Origin: Candidatus Rokuibacteriota bacterium
GTDB taxonomy: Bacteria > Methylomirabilota > Methylomirabilia > Rokubacteriales > CSP1-6
DNA length: 64,000 bases
Direction of reading: 5' to 3'
Assembly (NCBI GenBank): GCA_023248995.1
Contig: JAHFDN010000001.1
Span: forward strand, 124,001-188,000
Both the position numbers and the translations under genes were made by a program. The notes under the pieces were generated by a model. The model was not told where the DNA came from. It worked only from the letters and a program-made list of their open reading frames with translations, and did no database searches. Shown here piece by piece: positions 1 through 8,683 of this stretch (position 1 is its first letter; every line of letters starts with the position of its first letter).

Positions 1-208
1 GGCTGATGGCTTCGCGGGCCGTGACGAGAACCCGATCCTTTTCGGACTCCGTCAGGAGCGGAAACTCGCCCGTGGAACCGAGCAGCACATAGCCGGCCAG
101 TTCGGTTTCGTTCCAGCGCGCCAGGTTGGCCTTGAGTCGATCCACGGCGACGTCAGCGCCACGGAAGGGCGTCGGAACCGGGATGAACACCCCCTCCAGC
201 TCAGGCAT
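1..208 (-). CDS. DapA/HpaI-family lyase, N-terminal part (runs off window)
   Basis: The first 69 codons read MPELEGVFIPVPTPFRG and then GSTGEFPLLTESEK. This is the N-terminal pattern of the dihydrodipicolinate synthase / N-acetylneuraminate lyase family of Schiff-base aldolases and dehydratases, including the GTTGE-like phosphate/carboxylate loop. The catalytic lysine lies outside the window, so the substrate cannot be assigned. It starts inside the last codons of ppdK (8-base overlap), so the two genes are probably translated together. True DapA is possible, but a 2-oxoacid aldolase or dehydratase fits the carboxylate-uptake neighbourhood equally well. Confidence 0.85.
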   Translation of the reverse strand, partial: MPELEGVFIPVPTPFRGADVAVDRLKANLARWNETELAGYVLLGSTGEFPLLTESEKDRVLVTAREAIS

Positions 209-2891
209 TCGTGACCTCCCGTTGACGCTCAGCCTTGATGCGTGCCTGGGCCCCCGCCAGGCGCGCGATCGGAATCATGAAGGGAGAGCAGGACACGTAG
301 GTCATCCTCACCCGATGGCAGAATTCGACGGACCCGGGCTCCCCGCCGTGCTCTCCGCAGATCCCCACCTTCAAGTCCGGCCTGGTTTTCCGCCCTCGCT
401 CGATCCCAATCTTGACCAGCTCGCCAACGCCCTCCAGATCCAGCACCGAAAACGGGTCGGCCGGCAGGATCCCGCGCTCCAGGTAGAAGGGGAGAAACTT
501 GGCGACGTCGTCGCGACTATACCCGAACGTCATCTGCGTCAGGTCGTTGGTCCCGAACGAGAAAAACTCGGCGTCCTGCGCAATCTGGTCCGCCACCAGT
601 GCGGCGCGCGGCACTTCGATCATCGTCCCGATGAGATACTTCACGGACATGTTGGTCTCGGCCAGGACCGCATCCGCCACCGTTCTGGTCATCTCGTGGG
701 TGAGCTTCATTTCGCCGAGCGTTCCCGTCAGCGGGATCATGATCTCCGGTTCGACCCGGATACCCTCGCGGCTAACCGCGCAGGCGGCCTCCATGATGGC
801 GCGGACCTGCATCTCGTAGATTTCCGGGAACGTGATGCCGAGCCGGCAGCCGCGGTGCCCCAGCATGGGGTTGAACTCCTGCAGCGCGCGCACCTTGGCC
901 ATGATCTCTTCAAGTTCCTTCATCCGCTCGGGGTTGATACCAAGCGCGTCCAGGCGCGTGTGCTCTTCGAGCAGATCGGTGTAGTGCGGGAGGAACTCGT
1001 GCAGCGGCGGATCGAGGAGGCGGACCGTGACCGGAAACCCGTCCATCGCGCGAAAGATTCCGATGAAGTCCTCGCGCTGGAACGGCAGAAGCCGCTCCGC
1101 CGCCTTTCGGCGTGCCAGCGTATCCGTCGCCATGATCATTTCGCGGACGATTGGGATCCGATCGGCCTGGAAGAACATGTGCTCGGTGCGGACCAGGCCG
1201 ATCCCCTCCGCCCCGTTCTCGCGGGCCTTCCGCGCGTCCTGCGGGGTGTCGGCGTTCGCGCGGACGCCGAGCGTGCGGGTCTCATCGGCCCACTTCAGCA
1301 AGACCCGGAGCTCTTCGCTGATGGGTGGCGGAACGCGCGTGATGGTGTCCGAGAATATTTCCCCCGTATGACCGTCCAGCGCGATGACGTCGCCTTCGCG
1401 GATGAGGATCCGGCCCGCCTGGAACGCGCGCCGTTCTTCGTCGACGAAGACCTCGCCGGCGCCGACGATGCAGCACTTCCCCATGCCGCGCGCCACCACG
1501 GCGGCGTGCGAGGTGAGGCCGCCGCGCGCCGTGAGGACGCCTTCCGCTGCCCACATCCCGGCGACGTCTTCGGGCGAGGTCTCCGGACGAACGAGGATGA
1601 CCTTCTGCCCCTCCTTGCCCCACTCGACGGCGCGGTCGGCTTCGAATACGACGCGCCCGACGGCCGCCCCAGGGCCGGCCGGCAGGCCTTTCGCGAGCAG
1701 ATGTCCCTTCCCCGCGGCGCGCGCCTTGTCGGTGGGATCGAAGATCCAATGGAGCAGCTCCTGCAGCCGGTGCGGCTCGACGCGGAGCAGCGCGGTCTCC
1801 CTGTCGATCAGCCCTTCGCGCACCATCTCGACGGCGATCCGGACGGCGGCGCGGGCGGTCCGTTTTCCTGAGCGAGTCTGCAAGAGGAACAGCGTGCCCT
1901 CCTGGACGGTAAATTCGATGTCCTGCATGTCCCGGTAGTGGTGCTCGAGCCGATCCTTGATCGCTACCAGGTCGTCGTAGACGCTCGGCGCCCGCTGCCG
2001 GAGCGCGGTGATCGGCTCGGGTGTGCGGGTCCCGGCGACCACGTCCTCCCCCTGGGCGTTGACCAGGAATTCCCCGAAGAAGCGGCGCTCGCCCGTGCCG
2101 GGGTCGCGGGTGAACGCCACGCCGGTCCCGGACGCGTCCCCGAGGTTGCCGAACACCATCGCCATGACGGTCACCGCGGTTCCCCACTCGTGCGGGATGC
2201 CGTGAATGCGGCGGTAGGTCGCCGCGCGCGGGTTGTTCCAGGAGTTGAAGACAGCGTCAATCGCCAGCCGCAACTGCTCCAGGGGGTCTTGGGGAAATAC
2301 CCTCCCCGTCTTCTCCTGCACCAGCGCCTTGTACCGGTCCACCAGATCCCGGAGCGCGTGGCCGGGGACCTCCGCATCGCTCTTGGCGTTCGCGCGGGCT
2401 TTCGCCTCATCCAGAAGGCCCTCGAAAGCCGCCCGCTCCAGCCCGAGGACCACATCGCCAAACATCGTGATGAAGCGGCGGTAGCAGTCCCAGGCGAACC
2501 GGTCGTTCTTGGTCCGGCGCGCCAGCCCGAGCACGGTCTCATCCGTCAGCCCCAGGTTGAGAACGGTGTCCATCATGCCCGGCATGGACACGCGGGCGCC
2601 AGACCGGACCGAGACCAGGAGGGGACGCTCTGCATCGCCGAGACTCCGCTCCAGCGTGGACTCGAGCCGCTTGAGGTGCGTCAGCACTTCCTCCCATAGC
2701 CCGTCCGGGTGCCGCTTGTCCCGCCGGAAGTACTCGACGCACGCCTCGGTGGTGATCGTGAACCCTGGGGGCACCGGGATACCGAGGTTCGTCATCTCGG
2801 CCAGATCACAGCCTTTTCCGCCCAGCAGGGCCCGCATCGACGAGGAACCCTCGGCCTTGCCGGCTTCGAAGAAATACACGTACTTGGCCAT
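201..2891 (-). CDS. ppdK: pyruvate, phosphate dikinase
   Basis: Interconverts pyruvate + ATP + Pi with PEP + AMP + PPi, feeding gluconeogenesis from pyruvate or running in reverse. The protein is 896 residues, close to the usual 870-900. The N-terminal ATP-grasp part begins GGKGCDLAEMTNLGIPVPPGF. The swivelling phosphohistidine domain has GGLTSHAAVVARGMG with the catalytic His at residue 462. The C-terminal PEP-binding barrel has GLVRTEHMFF, FSFGTNDLTQMTFGYSRDD and GICGEHGGEP. I chose the ATG at 2891 (MAKYVYFFEAG) over an upstream start because GAGGAG lies 10 bases before it and homology begins there. It follows the GntR regulator on the same strand after a 166-base gap with its own promoter, and overlaps the DapA-like gene downstream. 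Confidence 0.97.
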   Translation of the reverse strand: MAKYVYFFEAGKAEGSSSMRALLGGKGCDLAEMTNLGIPVPPGFTITTEACVEYFRRDKRHPDGLWEEVLTHLKRLESTLERSLGDAERPLLVSVRSGARVSMPGMMDTVLNLGLTDETVLGLARRTKNDRFAWDCYRRFITMFGDVVLGLERAAFEGLLDEAKARANAKSDAEVPGHALRDLVDRYKALVQEKTGRVFPQDPLEQLRLAIDAVFNSWNNPRAATYRRIHGIPHEWGTAVTVMAMVFGNLGDASGTGVAFTRDPGTGERRFFGEFLVNAQGEDVVAGTRTPEPITALRQRAPSVYDDLVAIKDRLEHHYRDMQDIEFTVQEGTLFLLQTRSGKRTARAAVRIAVEMVREGLIDRETALLRVEPHRLQELLHWIFDPTDKARAAGKGHLLAKGLPAGPGAAVGRVVFEADRAVEWGKEGQKVILVRPETSPEDVAGMWAAEGVLTARGGLTSHAAVVARGMGKCCIVGAGEVFVDEERRAFQAGRILIREGDVIALDGHTGEIFSDTITRVPPPISEELRVLLKWADETRTLGVRANADTPQDARKARENGAEGIGLVRTEHMFFQADRIPIVREMIMATDTLARRKAAERLLPFQREDFIGIFRAMDGFPVTVRLLDPPLHEFLPHYTDLLEEHTRLDALGINPERMKELEEIMAKVRALQEFNPMLGHRGCRLGITFPEIYEMQVRAIMEAACAVSREGIRVEPEIMIPLTGTLGEMKLTHEMTRTVADAVLAETNMSVKYLIGTMIEVPRAALVADQIAQDAEFFSFGTNDLTQMTFGYSRDDVAKFLPFYLERGILPADPFSVLDLEGVGELVKIGIERGRKTRPDLKVGICGEHGGEPGSVEFCHRVRMTYVSCSPFMIPIARLAGAQARIKAERQREVTNA

Positions 2892-2974
2892 CGGTGTCGA
2901 TCTCCTCAACGAGGGGATCCGGCCGCCAACCGCTCCACTCCCCCAAGTGTCGCGATGGGGCAAAATGTTGAATT

Positions 2975-3004
2975 AATCTAGCAAAAGTCCGCTTGGACTG
3001 TCAA
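2975..3004 (-). promoter_or_regulatory. predicted sigma70 promoter of ppdK
   Basis: On the minus strand TTGACA (2999-3004) and TAGATT (2975-2980) are 18 bases apart, about 85 bases upstream of the ppdK ATG. The spacer begins with the small inverted repeat GTCC-AAGC-GGAC. Just upstream a GGGG/CCCC hairpin (about 3005-3020) may end the GntR transcript. Confidence 0.55.
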
Positions 3005-3057
3005 GGGGAATCCCCCCTTTCGGGGGCTCGCGGCAAGCTGAGGGCCGTCCACCCGCA

Positions 3058-3810
3058 TCAGCGGGTGTGCTTCTTAGTCTTCCCGCTGCGGACAGGACGG
3101 GTGGCCTCGCCTTCCCGGGAGAGCAGCAGGGCCTCCACGGCGTTCAGGTGTTCGAGCATCGCCCTGTGCGCTCCGCCCTCGTCCCGACGCCGGATCGACT
3201 CGAGGATCCTTCGGTGGTCCTGGTGGGAACGCGTGGGCCGACCGGGAGTCTGTAGCGATTCCTCCCGGCTCTGGGTCAGAAGGTCCATCAGTGCGTTGAC
3301 GATCCGCGTGATCGCTCGATTCTGGACCGATGCGGCGATGGACGCGTGAAAGGCCGCGTCCTGAGCAAGGCCGGTGTTGCCAGCGGCGACTTCCTTCGCC
3401 TGCTGTGCCAGGATCTCCTCCATCTCGCGAATCTCGTCCTGGGTGGCGCGGCGTGCGGCCAAGCCCGCGATGTTCGGTTCCAGGAGCCGCCGCGCCTCGA
3501 ATAGTTCGCCGACGGCCTTGTGCTGGGAGACGAGGACCCTCGCGAGCGGCTCGACCAGGGACTCCACCGACACTTCTCGCACGAACGTTCCCTCGCCCGG
3601 GCGGATTTCGATGAGCCCGAGGCTTTCGAGCGTGCGGAGAGCCTCGCGGACGGAGGTGCGGCTGACCCTGAACTGGTGCGCCAGATCGCGTTCGGGAGGG
3701 AGCTGATCCCCCGATTTGAGTTGCCCCTCGCCGATCAGCGCCTTAACCTGGCGCACGATCTCCTCGTAGATTCGCGTGCTCTTGATAGGCGCGACTTCGG
3801 GCAGTTCCAT
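3058..3810 (-). CDS. GntR family regulator, FadR subfamily
   Basis: A 250-residue DNA-binding regulator. The N-terminal winged helix-turn-helix runs over about residues 8-75 (IYEEIVRQVKALI, LPPERDLAHQFRVSRTSVRE, EIRPGEGTFVRE). A C-terminal FCD all-helical ligand domain follows, with FEARRLLEPNIAGLAARRA and FHASIAASVQNRAI. FCD domains usually bind carboxylates such as lactate, glycolate or pyruvate through a metal. It is the last gene of the tctCBA-TerC run, 19 bases after TerC, so it is the obvious candidate to regulate the carboxylate transporter and perhaps the oxidoreductase operon upstream. The start at MELPEVAP was chosen because the longer reading frame runs back into terC. Confidence 0.9.
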   Translation of the reverse strand: MELPEVAPIKSTRIYEEIVRQVKALIGEGQLKSGDQLPPERDLAHQFRVSRTSVREALRTLESLGLIEIRPGEGTFVREVSVESLVEPLARVLVSQHKAVGELFEARRLLEPNIAGLAARRATQDEIREMEEILAQQAKEVAAGNTGLAQDAAFHASIAASVQNRAITRIVNALMDLLTQSREESLQTPGRPTRSHQDHRRILESIRRRDEGGAHRAMLEHLNAVEALLLSREGEATRPVRSGKTKKHTR

Positions 3811-3829
3811 GGGGGCGGGGCGTCCCGGC

Positions 3830-4525
3830 CTACTTGGCTGCCTTGGAGCCCTGCAGCGCTTGAGATCGACGCGCCAGCGCCAGCCCGACCACCACGATGG
3901 CAACGGCCAGACCGATGCGGACGCCCCACTCCAGGGCCCTCGACGCTTCCCCAATGCTTTGCTCGACGAACCGGTCTTCCAGAATCATCTTGCCCGCAAC
4001 CTCCCCCAACATGCCCGCTCCCAGGTAGATGATCCAACCGTAGCGGTTCATGAGTGTCGCGACGAACGCCGCTCCCCAGACCACGATGGGAATGCTGAGG
4101 CCGAGACCAAACAAGAGGAGCGCAAAGCTCCCTTCCGCCGCGGCGGCGATCGCCAGGATATTGTCGGTGGACATGATGAGGTCCGCGAGAATGATGATAC
4201 GGATCGCTTCCCCCAGGGTCGTCCCGTGGCGCACGCGCGCCTCGCCGCTCTCCTGGCGCAGCAGCTTGAACGCGATCCAAATCAAAAGGAGACCGCCGAT
4301 GAGTTGTAGGAACGGAAGACGAAGAAGCTGGACCGCCACGAACGTGAGAGCCACCCGCATGACGACGGCGCCGATCGCACCCCAGAAAATCCCGAGACGC
4401 TGCTGGCGCCGGGGGAGCGTGCGCACGGCCAGGGCGATCACCACCGCATTGTCGCCGGAAAGGACGATATTGATGAAGACGATCTTGAGCAGGCGCGCGG
4501 TGAATTCCCAGTCCACGGTTGCCAC
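3830..4525 (-). CDS. TerC family integral membrane protein (YjbE-like)
   Basis: A 231-residue membrane protein with about seven hydrophobic segments. It carries the paired acidic motifs of TerC proteins inside helices: LSGDNAVVIALA near residue 22 and ADLIMSTDNILAIAAA near 113. Known members act in metal-ion (especially manganese) export or tellurium resistance. The basic linker near residue 90-100 between the two halves is usual. It lies 6 bases after tctA and 19 bases before the GntR gene, so it is cotranscribed with a carboxylate transporter, which is an unusual partner. The substrate cannot be read from the sequence. Confidence 0.88.
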   Translation of the reverse strand: MATVDWEFTARLLKIVFINIVLSGDNAVVIALAVRTLPRRQQRLGIFWGAIGAVVMRVALTFVAVQLLRLPFLQLIGGLLLIWIAFKLLRQESGEARVRHGTTLGEAIRIIILADLIMSTDNILAIAAAAEGSFALLLFGLGLSIPIVVWGAAFVATLMNRYGWIIYLGAGMLGEVAGKMILEDRFVEQSIGEASRALEWGVRIGLAVAIVVVGLALARRSQALQGSKAAK

Positions 4526-4531
4526 GTGTCG

Positions 4532-6052
4532 TCAGTCGTGCGTTGTGACTCCCCCGCGCGAGGGCCGGCCCCGAAGGCGCCGCCACCAGGGGGTCAGAAC
4601 TGGCAGCACGAAGAAAAACAGCGCCACCGCGGTGATGATGCCCGCGATGGGACGCGTTGCGAAAATCGTGAGCGAGCCCTGGGACATGATCAGGCTCTGC
4701 CGTAGCGCGTTTTCCGCCAAATCTCCCAGGACCAGAGCCAGCACCAAGGGTGCCAGCGGGTAATCCAGCTTCTTGAACACGTAGCCGAGCACTCCGAAGA
4801 TGAGCATATACCAGACATCGATCATGTTGTTGTGGACCGCGTACGAGCCGATCGCGCACACGACCACGATCAGCGGTGTCAGGATCGCGAACGGAATGCG
4901 CAGGATCGCCGCGAAGAAGGGAACGAACGCGAGGACCATGAGCACGCCGATGATGTTGCCCGTGTACATGCTCGCGATGAGTCCCCAGACGAAATCCGGC
5001 TTTTCCACGAACAGCATCGGACCCGGCTGGAGTCCCCAAATGATGAGGCCGCCGAGCATGACGGCCGCGGTGGGCGAGCCCGGGATGCCGAGCGTGATCA
5101 TCGGGAGCATGGCCGCGACGCCGGCGGCGTGGGCAGCCGTCTCGGGGGCGACGACGCCCTCGAGTTCGCCCTTGCCGAACTTCTCGGGGTTCTTCGAAAA
5201 CCGTTTGGCGAACGAATAACTCATGAAGGACGCCGGCGTCGCGCCTCCCGGCTTGAATCCCATCCAAAAGCCGATGAAACAGCCGCGGATGAACGTGCGC
5301 CAGTATCGGGGAAGGACCTTCCAGGTATCCAGAACGACACGCAGGTTCATCCCCGTTCCGACACCCTTGAAGCTGAGACCCTCTTCGACGGACAGAAGGA
5401 TTTCACCGATCCCGAACAGCCCGATGACCGCCACGATGAAGTCGAATCCCGTCATGAGTTCGGCAATGCCGAACGTCATCCGGAGTTGACCGGTCACGAT
5501 GTCGAGGCCGACCGCGGCCAAAATGAAGCCGAGGAGGATCGATACGAGCGATTTGAGCGGATTCCCGCCGCCGAGACCCACGAAAGCCGAGAAGGTCAGG
5601 AACTGGATCGAGAAGATCTCCGGCGGCCCGAACTTGAGCGCCACGTCGGCGAGCAGGGGGGCGAACAGCGTGATCAGCACGGTGGAGAAAAACGCACCCA
5701 CGAACGAAGAGGTGAACGCGCCCGTCAGCGCGGCTCCACCCTGGCCCTTGCGGGCCATTGGGTACCCGTCGAACGTCGTGGCGACAGACCAGGGCTCGCC
5801 GGGGATGTTGAACAGCACCGACGTGATGGCGCCGCCGAACAAAGCGCCCCAGTAGAGGGAGGTAAGGAGGATGATGGCCGAATTGGGCGGCATCCTGAAC
5901 GTGAGCGGGAGGAGAATCGCGACGCCGTTGGCGCCCCCGAGGCCCGGCAGCACCCCGATGATGATGCCGAGGCTGAGGCCGACCACCGCGACGAAGAGGT
6001 TGAACGGCTCAAAGGCGATTTGAAAGCCGAGAGCGATATTCTCGATGCCCAT
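4532..6052 (-). CDS. tctA: tripartite tricarboxylate transporter, large membrane subunit TctA
   Basis: The 506-residue TctA permease has about 11-12 membrane segments. Family motifs include GIIIGVLPGLGGANGVAILLP near residue 30, the GxxxG-rich loop around NIPGEPWS, GFKPGGATPASFMSYSFA and MLPMITLGIPGSPTAAVMLGG. With TctB it forms the sodium- or proton-coupled channel that takes substrate from the periplasmic binding protein TctC. Gene order TctC-TctB-TctA with gaps of 1-3 bases is canonical. Substrates of the family include citrate, other di- and tricarboxylates and some aromatic acids; the particular substrate here is not determined. Confidence 0.96.
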   Translation of the reverse strand: MGIENIALGFQIAFEPFNLFVAVVGLSLGIIIGVLPGLGGANGVAILLPLTFRMPPNSAIILLTSLYWGALFGGAITSVLFNIPGEPWSVATTFDGYPMARKGQGGAALTGAFTSSFVGAFFSTVLITLFAPLLADVALKFGPPEIFSIQFLTFSAFVGLGGGNPLKSLVSILLGFILAAVGLDIVTGQLRMTFGIAELMTGFDFIVAVIGLFGIGEILLSVEEGLSFKGVGTGMNLRVVLDTWKVLPRYWRTFIRGCFIGFWMGFKPGGATPASFMSYSFAKRFSKNPEKFGKGELEGVVAPETAAHAAGVAAMLPMITLGIPGSPTAAVMLGGLIIWGLQPGPMLFVEKPDFVWGLIASMYTGNIIGVLMVLAFVPFFAAILRIPFAILTPLIVVVCAIGSYAVHNNMIDVWYMLIFGVLGYVFKKLDYPLAPLVLALVLGDLAENALRQSLIMSQGSLTIFATRPIAGIITAVALFFFVLPVLTPWWRRLRGRPSRGGVTTHD

Positions 6053-6055
6053 CGC

Positions 6056-6517
6056 TCAGTAACCCAACCAGGCCTCGAACGGTCCCTTCGGCAGTGGGAC
6101 GAGGAGCCATTTTTCGAAGACGAGGAACGTCACGAGCGGAATACTTAGCGACAAGGCCATGACAGCGAGCCACGAGTGGCGGCCCACCCAGCGCATGTAG
6201 AAGCCTATGTACAGCGCCGATGCGACGTACAGGCCCAGGAACTGGGTCACCGCCACCATCCCCGCCGCCGGCCACAAGACCTTGAGCACGGGCGCCAGCT
6301 GCTCGCGGGTCACGAAGGGCGCCGCGGACCCCCGGCGCAACGCCTGCAGCACGATCACGGCGCACGTCGCGATCATGATGGTGGCCAGCCAGAAGGGAAA
6401 GAAGCCGCTCTTGGGCCCGTCCGTCCCCCACCCGATGCCGAGCCGGACGGCGTCAAAGAGCACGACGCCGGCCAGCAGCATCAGAACTGCCGCGGTGATG
6501 AGATCGGCAGCCCGCAT
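6056..6517 (-). CDS. tctB: tripartite tricarboxylate transporter, small membrane subunit TctB
   Basis: A 153-residue protein with four predicted membrane helices: LITAAVLMLLAGVVLFDAV, FFPFWLATIMIATCAVIVL, a central helix near VLWPAAGMVAVTQFLGLYV, and LAVMALSLSIPLVTFLVF. TctB subunits are poorly conserved and are recognised by size, topology (including the GPKSGFFPFW loop after helix 1) and position between tctC and tctA. It starts 1 base beyond the tctC stop and ends 3 bases before tctA. Confidence 0.92.
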   Translation of the reverse strand: MRAADLITAAVLMLLAGVVLFDAVRLGIGWGTDGPKSGFFPFWLATIMIATCAVIVLQALRRGSAAPFVTREQLAPVLKVLWPAAGMVAVTQFLGLYVASALYIGFYMRWVGRHSWLAVMALSLSIPLVTFLVFEKWLLVPLPKGPFEAWLGY

Positions 6518-6518
6518 C

Positions 6519-7526
6519 CTACTTCTTTAGCAGACCGCCTTTAGCCATCAGATCCTTGTGAAGCTGTTCGTTCTCCTCCACCCACTTCACGTACTCGGCG
6601 CCGGTCGTGAACGCGGGCTTGAGCGCGCCGTCCGACAGGTACTTCTTGAATTCGGGGGTGTCGTAGACTTTCTTGAGAAGGCCGATGTACCAGTCCACCG
6701 CGTCCTTGGGCATGTTCGGAGCGCCGAAGATCCCGCGCAGCATCAGATAGTGGATGTCGACGCCGAGGGCCTCCTTCACCGTCGGGATCCCCTTCCAGTC
6801 GGGATCAGGGATGTGTGCCGTGTCGAACACTGCGAGGGGACGGACGCGACCGGCCTTCCAATGGCTCACGCATTCGATCGGGTTGTTGACTGTCGAGTCC
6901 ACGTGCGTGCCGACGAGGTTGACGCAGACCTCACCCCCGCCCTTGAACGGCACGTAGGTGAACTTGAGCCCGAGCGCTTGCTCGAGCTGGATCGTGATGA
7001 TCTGGTCCTCCTGTGCCGACCCGGTTCCGCCCATCTTCATGCGGTTACCCCCACCCGAGCGCTCCTTGACGACGGCGATGTACTCCTTGGCCGTCTTGTA
7101 GGGCGTCTCGGCGTTTACCCAGAGGATGAACTGGTCCAGCGCCATCCGGGCGATCGGGGTGAGATCACGCCAGTTGAAGGGGACACCCGTGTGGAGAGGG
7201 GTCGTGAACAGGTTCGACAGCGTGATGACGATCGTGTAGGCGTCGCCTTTCTTGCCCTTGACGTGAAGAAAACCTTCCGCGCCGGCGCCACCGGACTTGT
7301 TGACCACGATGAGCGGCTGGGGAGAGAGCTTGTGCTTCTCGGCGATGCCGCTGATCAACCGGGCCATCTGATCGGCCCCGCCCCCGGTCCCGGCGGGGAC
7401 GATGAACTCGATGGGTTTCGTGGGCTCCCAGGCGGCGACCGCGGGAGCCGCTCCACCCGTCAGCCAAACCGATCCCAGGATGGACAGGACGATCCAATGC
7501 GGAGACGGCGAACGCTGACCCTTCAT
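6519..7526 (-). CDS. tctC: tripartite tricarboxylate transporter, periplasmic binding protein TctC
   Basis: A 335-residue extracytoplasmic solute receptor (Bug family). A signal peptide is clear: basic MKGQRSPSPH, then the hydrophobic run IVLSILGSVWLTGGAAP, with cleavage near AVAAWEP. The mature part starts with the family hallmark EPTKPIEFIVPAGTGGGADQMARLI. The start at 7526 has AAGGAGGATT placed 7-8 bases upstream; the longer reading frame crosses the promoter. It is first in the tctCBA-TerC-GntR run, directly downstream of the oxidoreductase terminator. Bug receptors bind a carboxylate through two water-mediated contacts, so specificity cannot be predicted by eye. Confidence 0.95.
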   Translation of the reverse strand: MKGQRSPSPHWIVLSILGSVWLTGGAAPAVAAWEPTKPIEFIVPAGTGGGADQMARLISGIAEKHKLSPQPLIVVNKSGGAGAEGFLHVKGKKGDAYTIVITLSNLFTTPLHTGVPFNWRDLTPIARMALDQFILWVNAETPYKTAKEYIAVVKERSGGGNRMKMGGTGSAQEDQIITIQLEQALGLKFTYVPFKGGGEVCVNLVGTHVDSTVNNPIECVSHWKAGRVRPLAVFDTAHIPDPDWKGIPTVKEALGVDIHYLMLRGIFGAPNMPKDAVDWYIGLLKKVYDTPEFKKYLSDGALKPAFTTGAEYVKWVEENEQLHKDLMAKGGLLKK

Positions 7527-7581
7527 AGCAGAATCCTCCTTGGTCTGGATGCTTTGAGGTCGGACGCCCCAACGATGCAAG

Positions 7582-7587
7582 ACTATA
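7582..7587 (-). promoter_or_regulatory. possible -10 element of the tct operon
   Basis: TATAGT on the minus strand lies about 55 bases upstream of the tctC ATG and just past the oxidoreductase terminator. No good -35 is present at the proper spacing. The leader also holds CCAGACCAAG, which shares CAGACCA with the site at the oxidoreductase promoter. Confidence 0.3.
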
Positions 7588-7591
7588 CAAC

Positions 7592-7629
7592 AAAAAGGGC
7601 CAAGCCCCTATTGGGTGTGGGCTTGGCCC
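7592..7629 (-). terminator. rho-independent terminator of the 2-oxoacid oxidoreductase operon
   Basis: A perfect 11-bp inverted repeat, GGGCCAAGCCC (7597-7607) and GGGCTTGGCCC (7619-7629), has an 11-base loop. On the minus strand it is followed by TTTTTGTT. It sits 26 bases after the stop of the beta subunit, so it ends that operon and separates it from tctCBA, although some read-through is likely. Confidence 0.9.
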
Positions 7630-7654
7630 TCCTGAGCGTTCCCGGCAGGGCCTC

Positions 7655-8671
7655 TTAGGCCTTCGCCTCCACGTCCTTTCGGAAGCAGACCACCCCCGGG
7701 ATCTCCCACTTGTCCCACATCTGGTCCACCTTGGCCTGGAAGTACTCCAGGTCTTCCTCGGTGAAGTGGGCGAAGCGGCCCTGCTTCAGCAGATACTCGC
7801 GAACCGGCTTGCGAGGCCGACCCTCGACAATGGCCTTGGTCTTCCCGTAGTACTTCAGGACGCCGTCCTCCACCTCGTAAAGGGGGAAGATGCCGCTTTC
7901 GATGGCGAGCTCCCCGAGCTCGTGGGAGAGCATGGGGTCGTAGTCCCACCCCTTCGGACACGGGTCCAGCGAGTGGATGAAGGTGGGACCGCCGAGCGTC
8001 AGCGCCTTGCGCACCCTGTTCATCATCTCCACGGCGTACGACGCGCAGACTGTCGCCACGTAGCGGCACTCGGGGTGGCCCGCCGCCAGCATGCCCGCCG
8101 TGTTCTTCTTCCACCGCGTGTGCATGATCCGCTTGACCTTGCCGGGCGGGCTGAAGGTCGTGTGGGCCCCGTAGGGGCTCGAGCCGGACACCTGGATGTC
8201 CGTGTTCGCGTACGACTCGTTGTCATAGAGCAGGATCAGCGAGTTGTACTCTTTGTGGGTGAGCGTCGCCGAGATCGCCCCCAGGCCCATGTCGGCCCCG
8301 CCGCCGTCGCCGCAGAAGGCGATGACGTTGATCGGCTCGGCCTTCATCTTCCCCTTTTTCATCAGAGCCTTCAGCCCCGCGGCGGTCCCCAGGGCCGCAG
8401 AGCCTGAGGAGCCGAGCTGGGTGTGCATCCAGGGAACCACCCACGGCGTGCTGTAGTAAGTGGTGTTGGCCACGTACATGCAGCCCGTGGACCCGAGCAC
8501 GATGGTTCGAGGCCCAGCGGCTTTGACCATGAGCTTCATGACCAATGCCGACTCGCACCCCTGGCAGGTCCGGTGACCCGAGGAGAAATACTCCTCGATC
8601 GTGACCTTCTTAACGCCCTTGAAGGGCTCAAGCACCTGGGTTGCGTTGCTGAAAGTGGTCGTTTCAGCCAT
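7655..8671 (-). CDS. 2-oxoacid:ferredoxin oxidoreductase, beta subunit (probable oxalate oxidoreductase beta)
   Basis: The 338-residue TPP-binding subunit. TPP/Mg motif: AFCGDGGGADMGLGAIS at about 118-134, followed by YDNESYANTDIQVSG. A [4Fe-4S] cluster is indicated by C36-x2-C39 (TCQGCESALV), C64 (STGCMYV) and C238 (SLDPCPKGW), the standard PorB set. It is the third gene of the gamma-delta / alpha / beta operon, 12 bases after alpha, and is followed by a strong terminator. The fold is that of pyruvate:ferredoxin oxidoreductase; the oxalate assignment rests on the alpha subunit, because the beta residues seen here are common to the superfamily. Confidence 0.93.
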   Translation of the reverse strand: MAETTTFSNATQVLEPFKGVKKVTIEEYFSSGHRTCQGCESALVMKLMVKAAGPRTIVLGSTGCMYVANTTYYSTPWVVPWMHTQLGSSGSAALGTAAGLKALMKKGKMKAEPINVIAFCGDGGGADMGLGAISATLTHKEYNSLILLYDNESYANTDIQVSGSSPYGAHTTFSPPGKVKRIMHTRWKKNTAGMLAAGHPECRYVATVCASYAVEMMNRVRKALTLGGPTFIHSLDPCPKGWDYDPMLSHELGELAIESGIFPLYEVEDGVLKYYGKTKAIVEGRPRKPVREYLLKQGRFAHFTEEDLEYFQAKVDQMWDKWEIPGVVCFRKDVEAKA

Positions 8672-8683
8672 GGGTTGGCCTCC

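Noticed and set aside
126-1871. Plus-strand frame of 581 codons opposite ppdK
   Set aside because: Shadow of ppdK; no motif, no ribosome site, biased composition.
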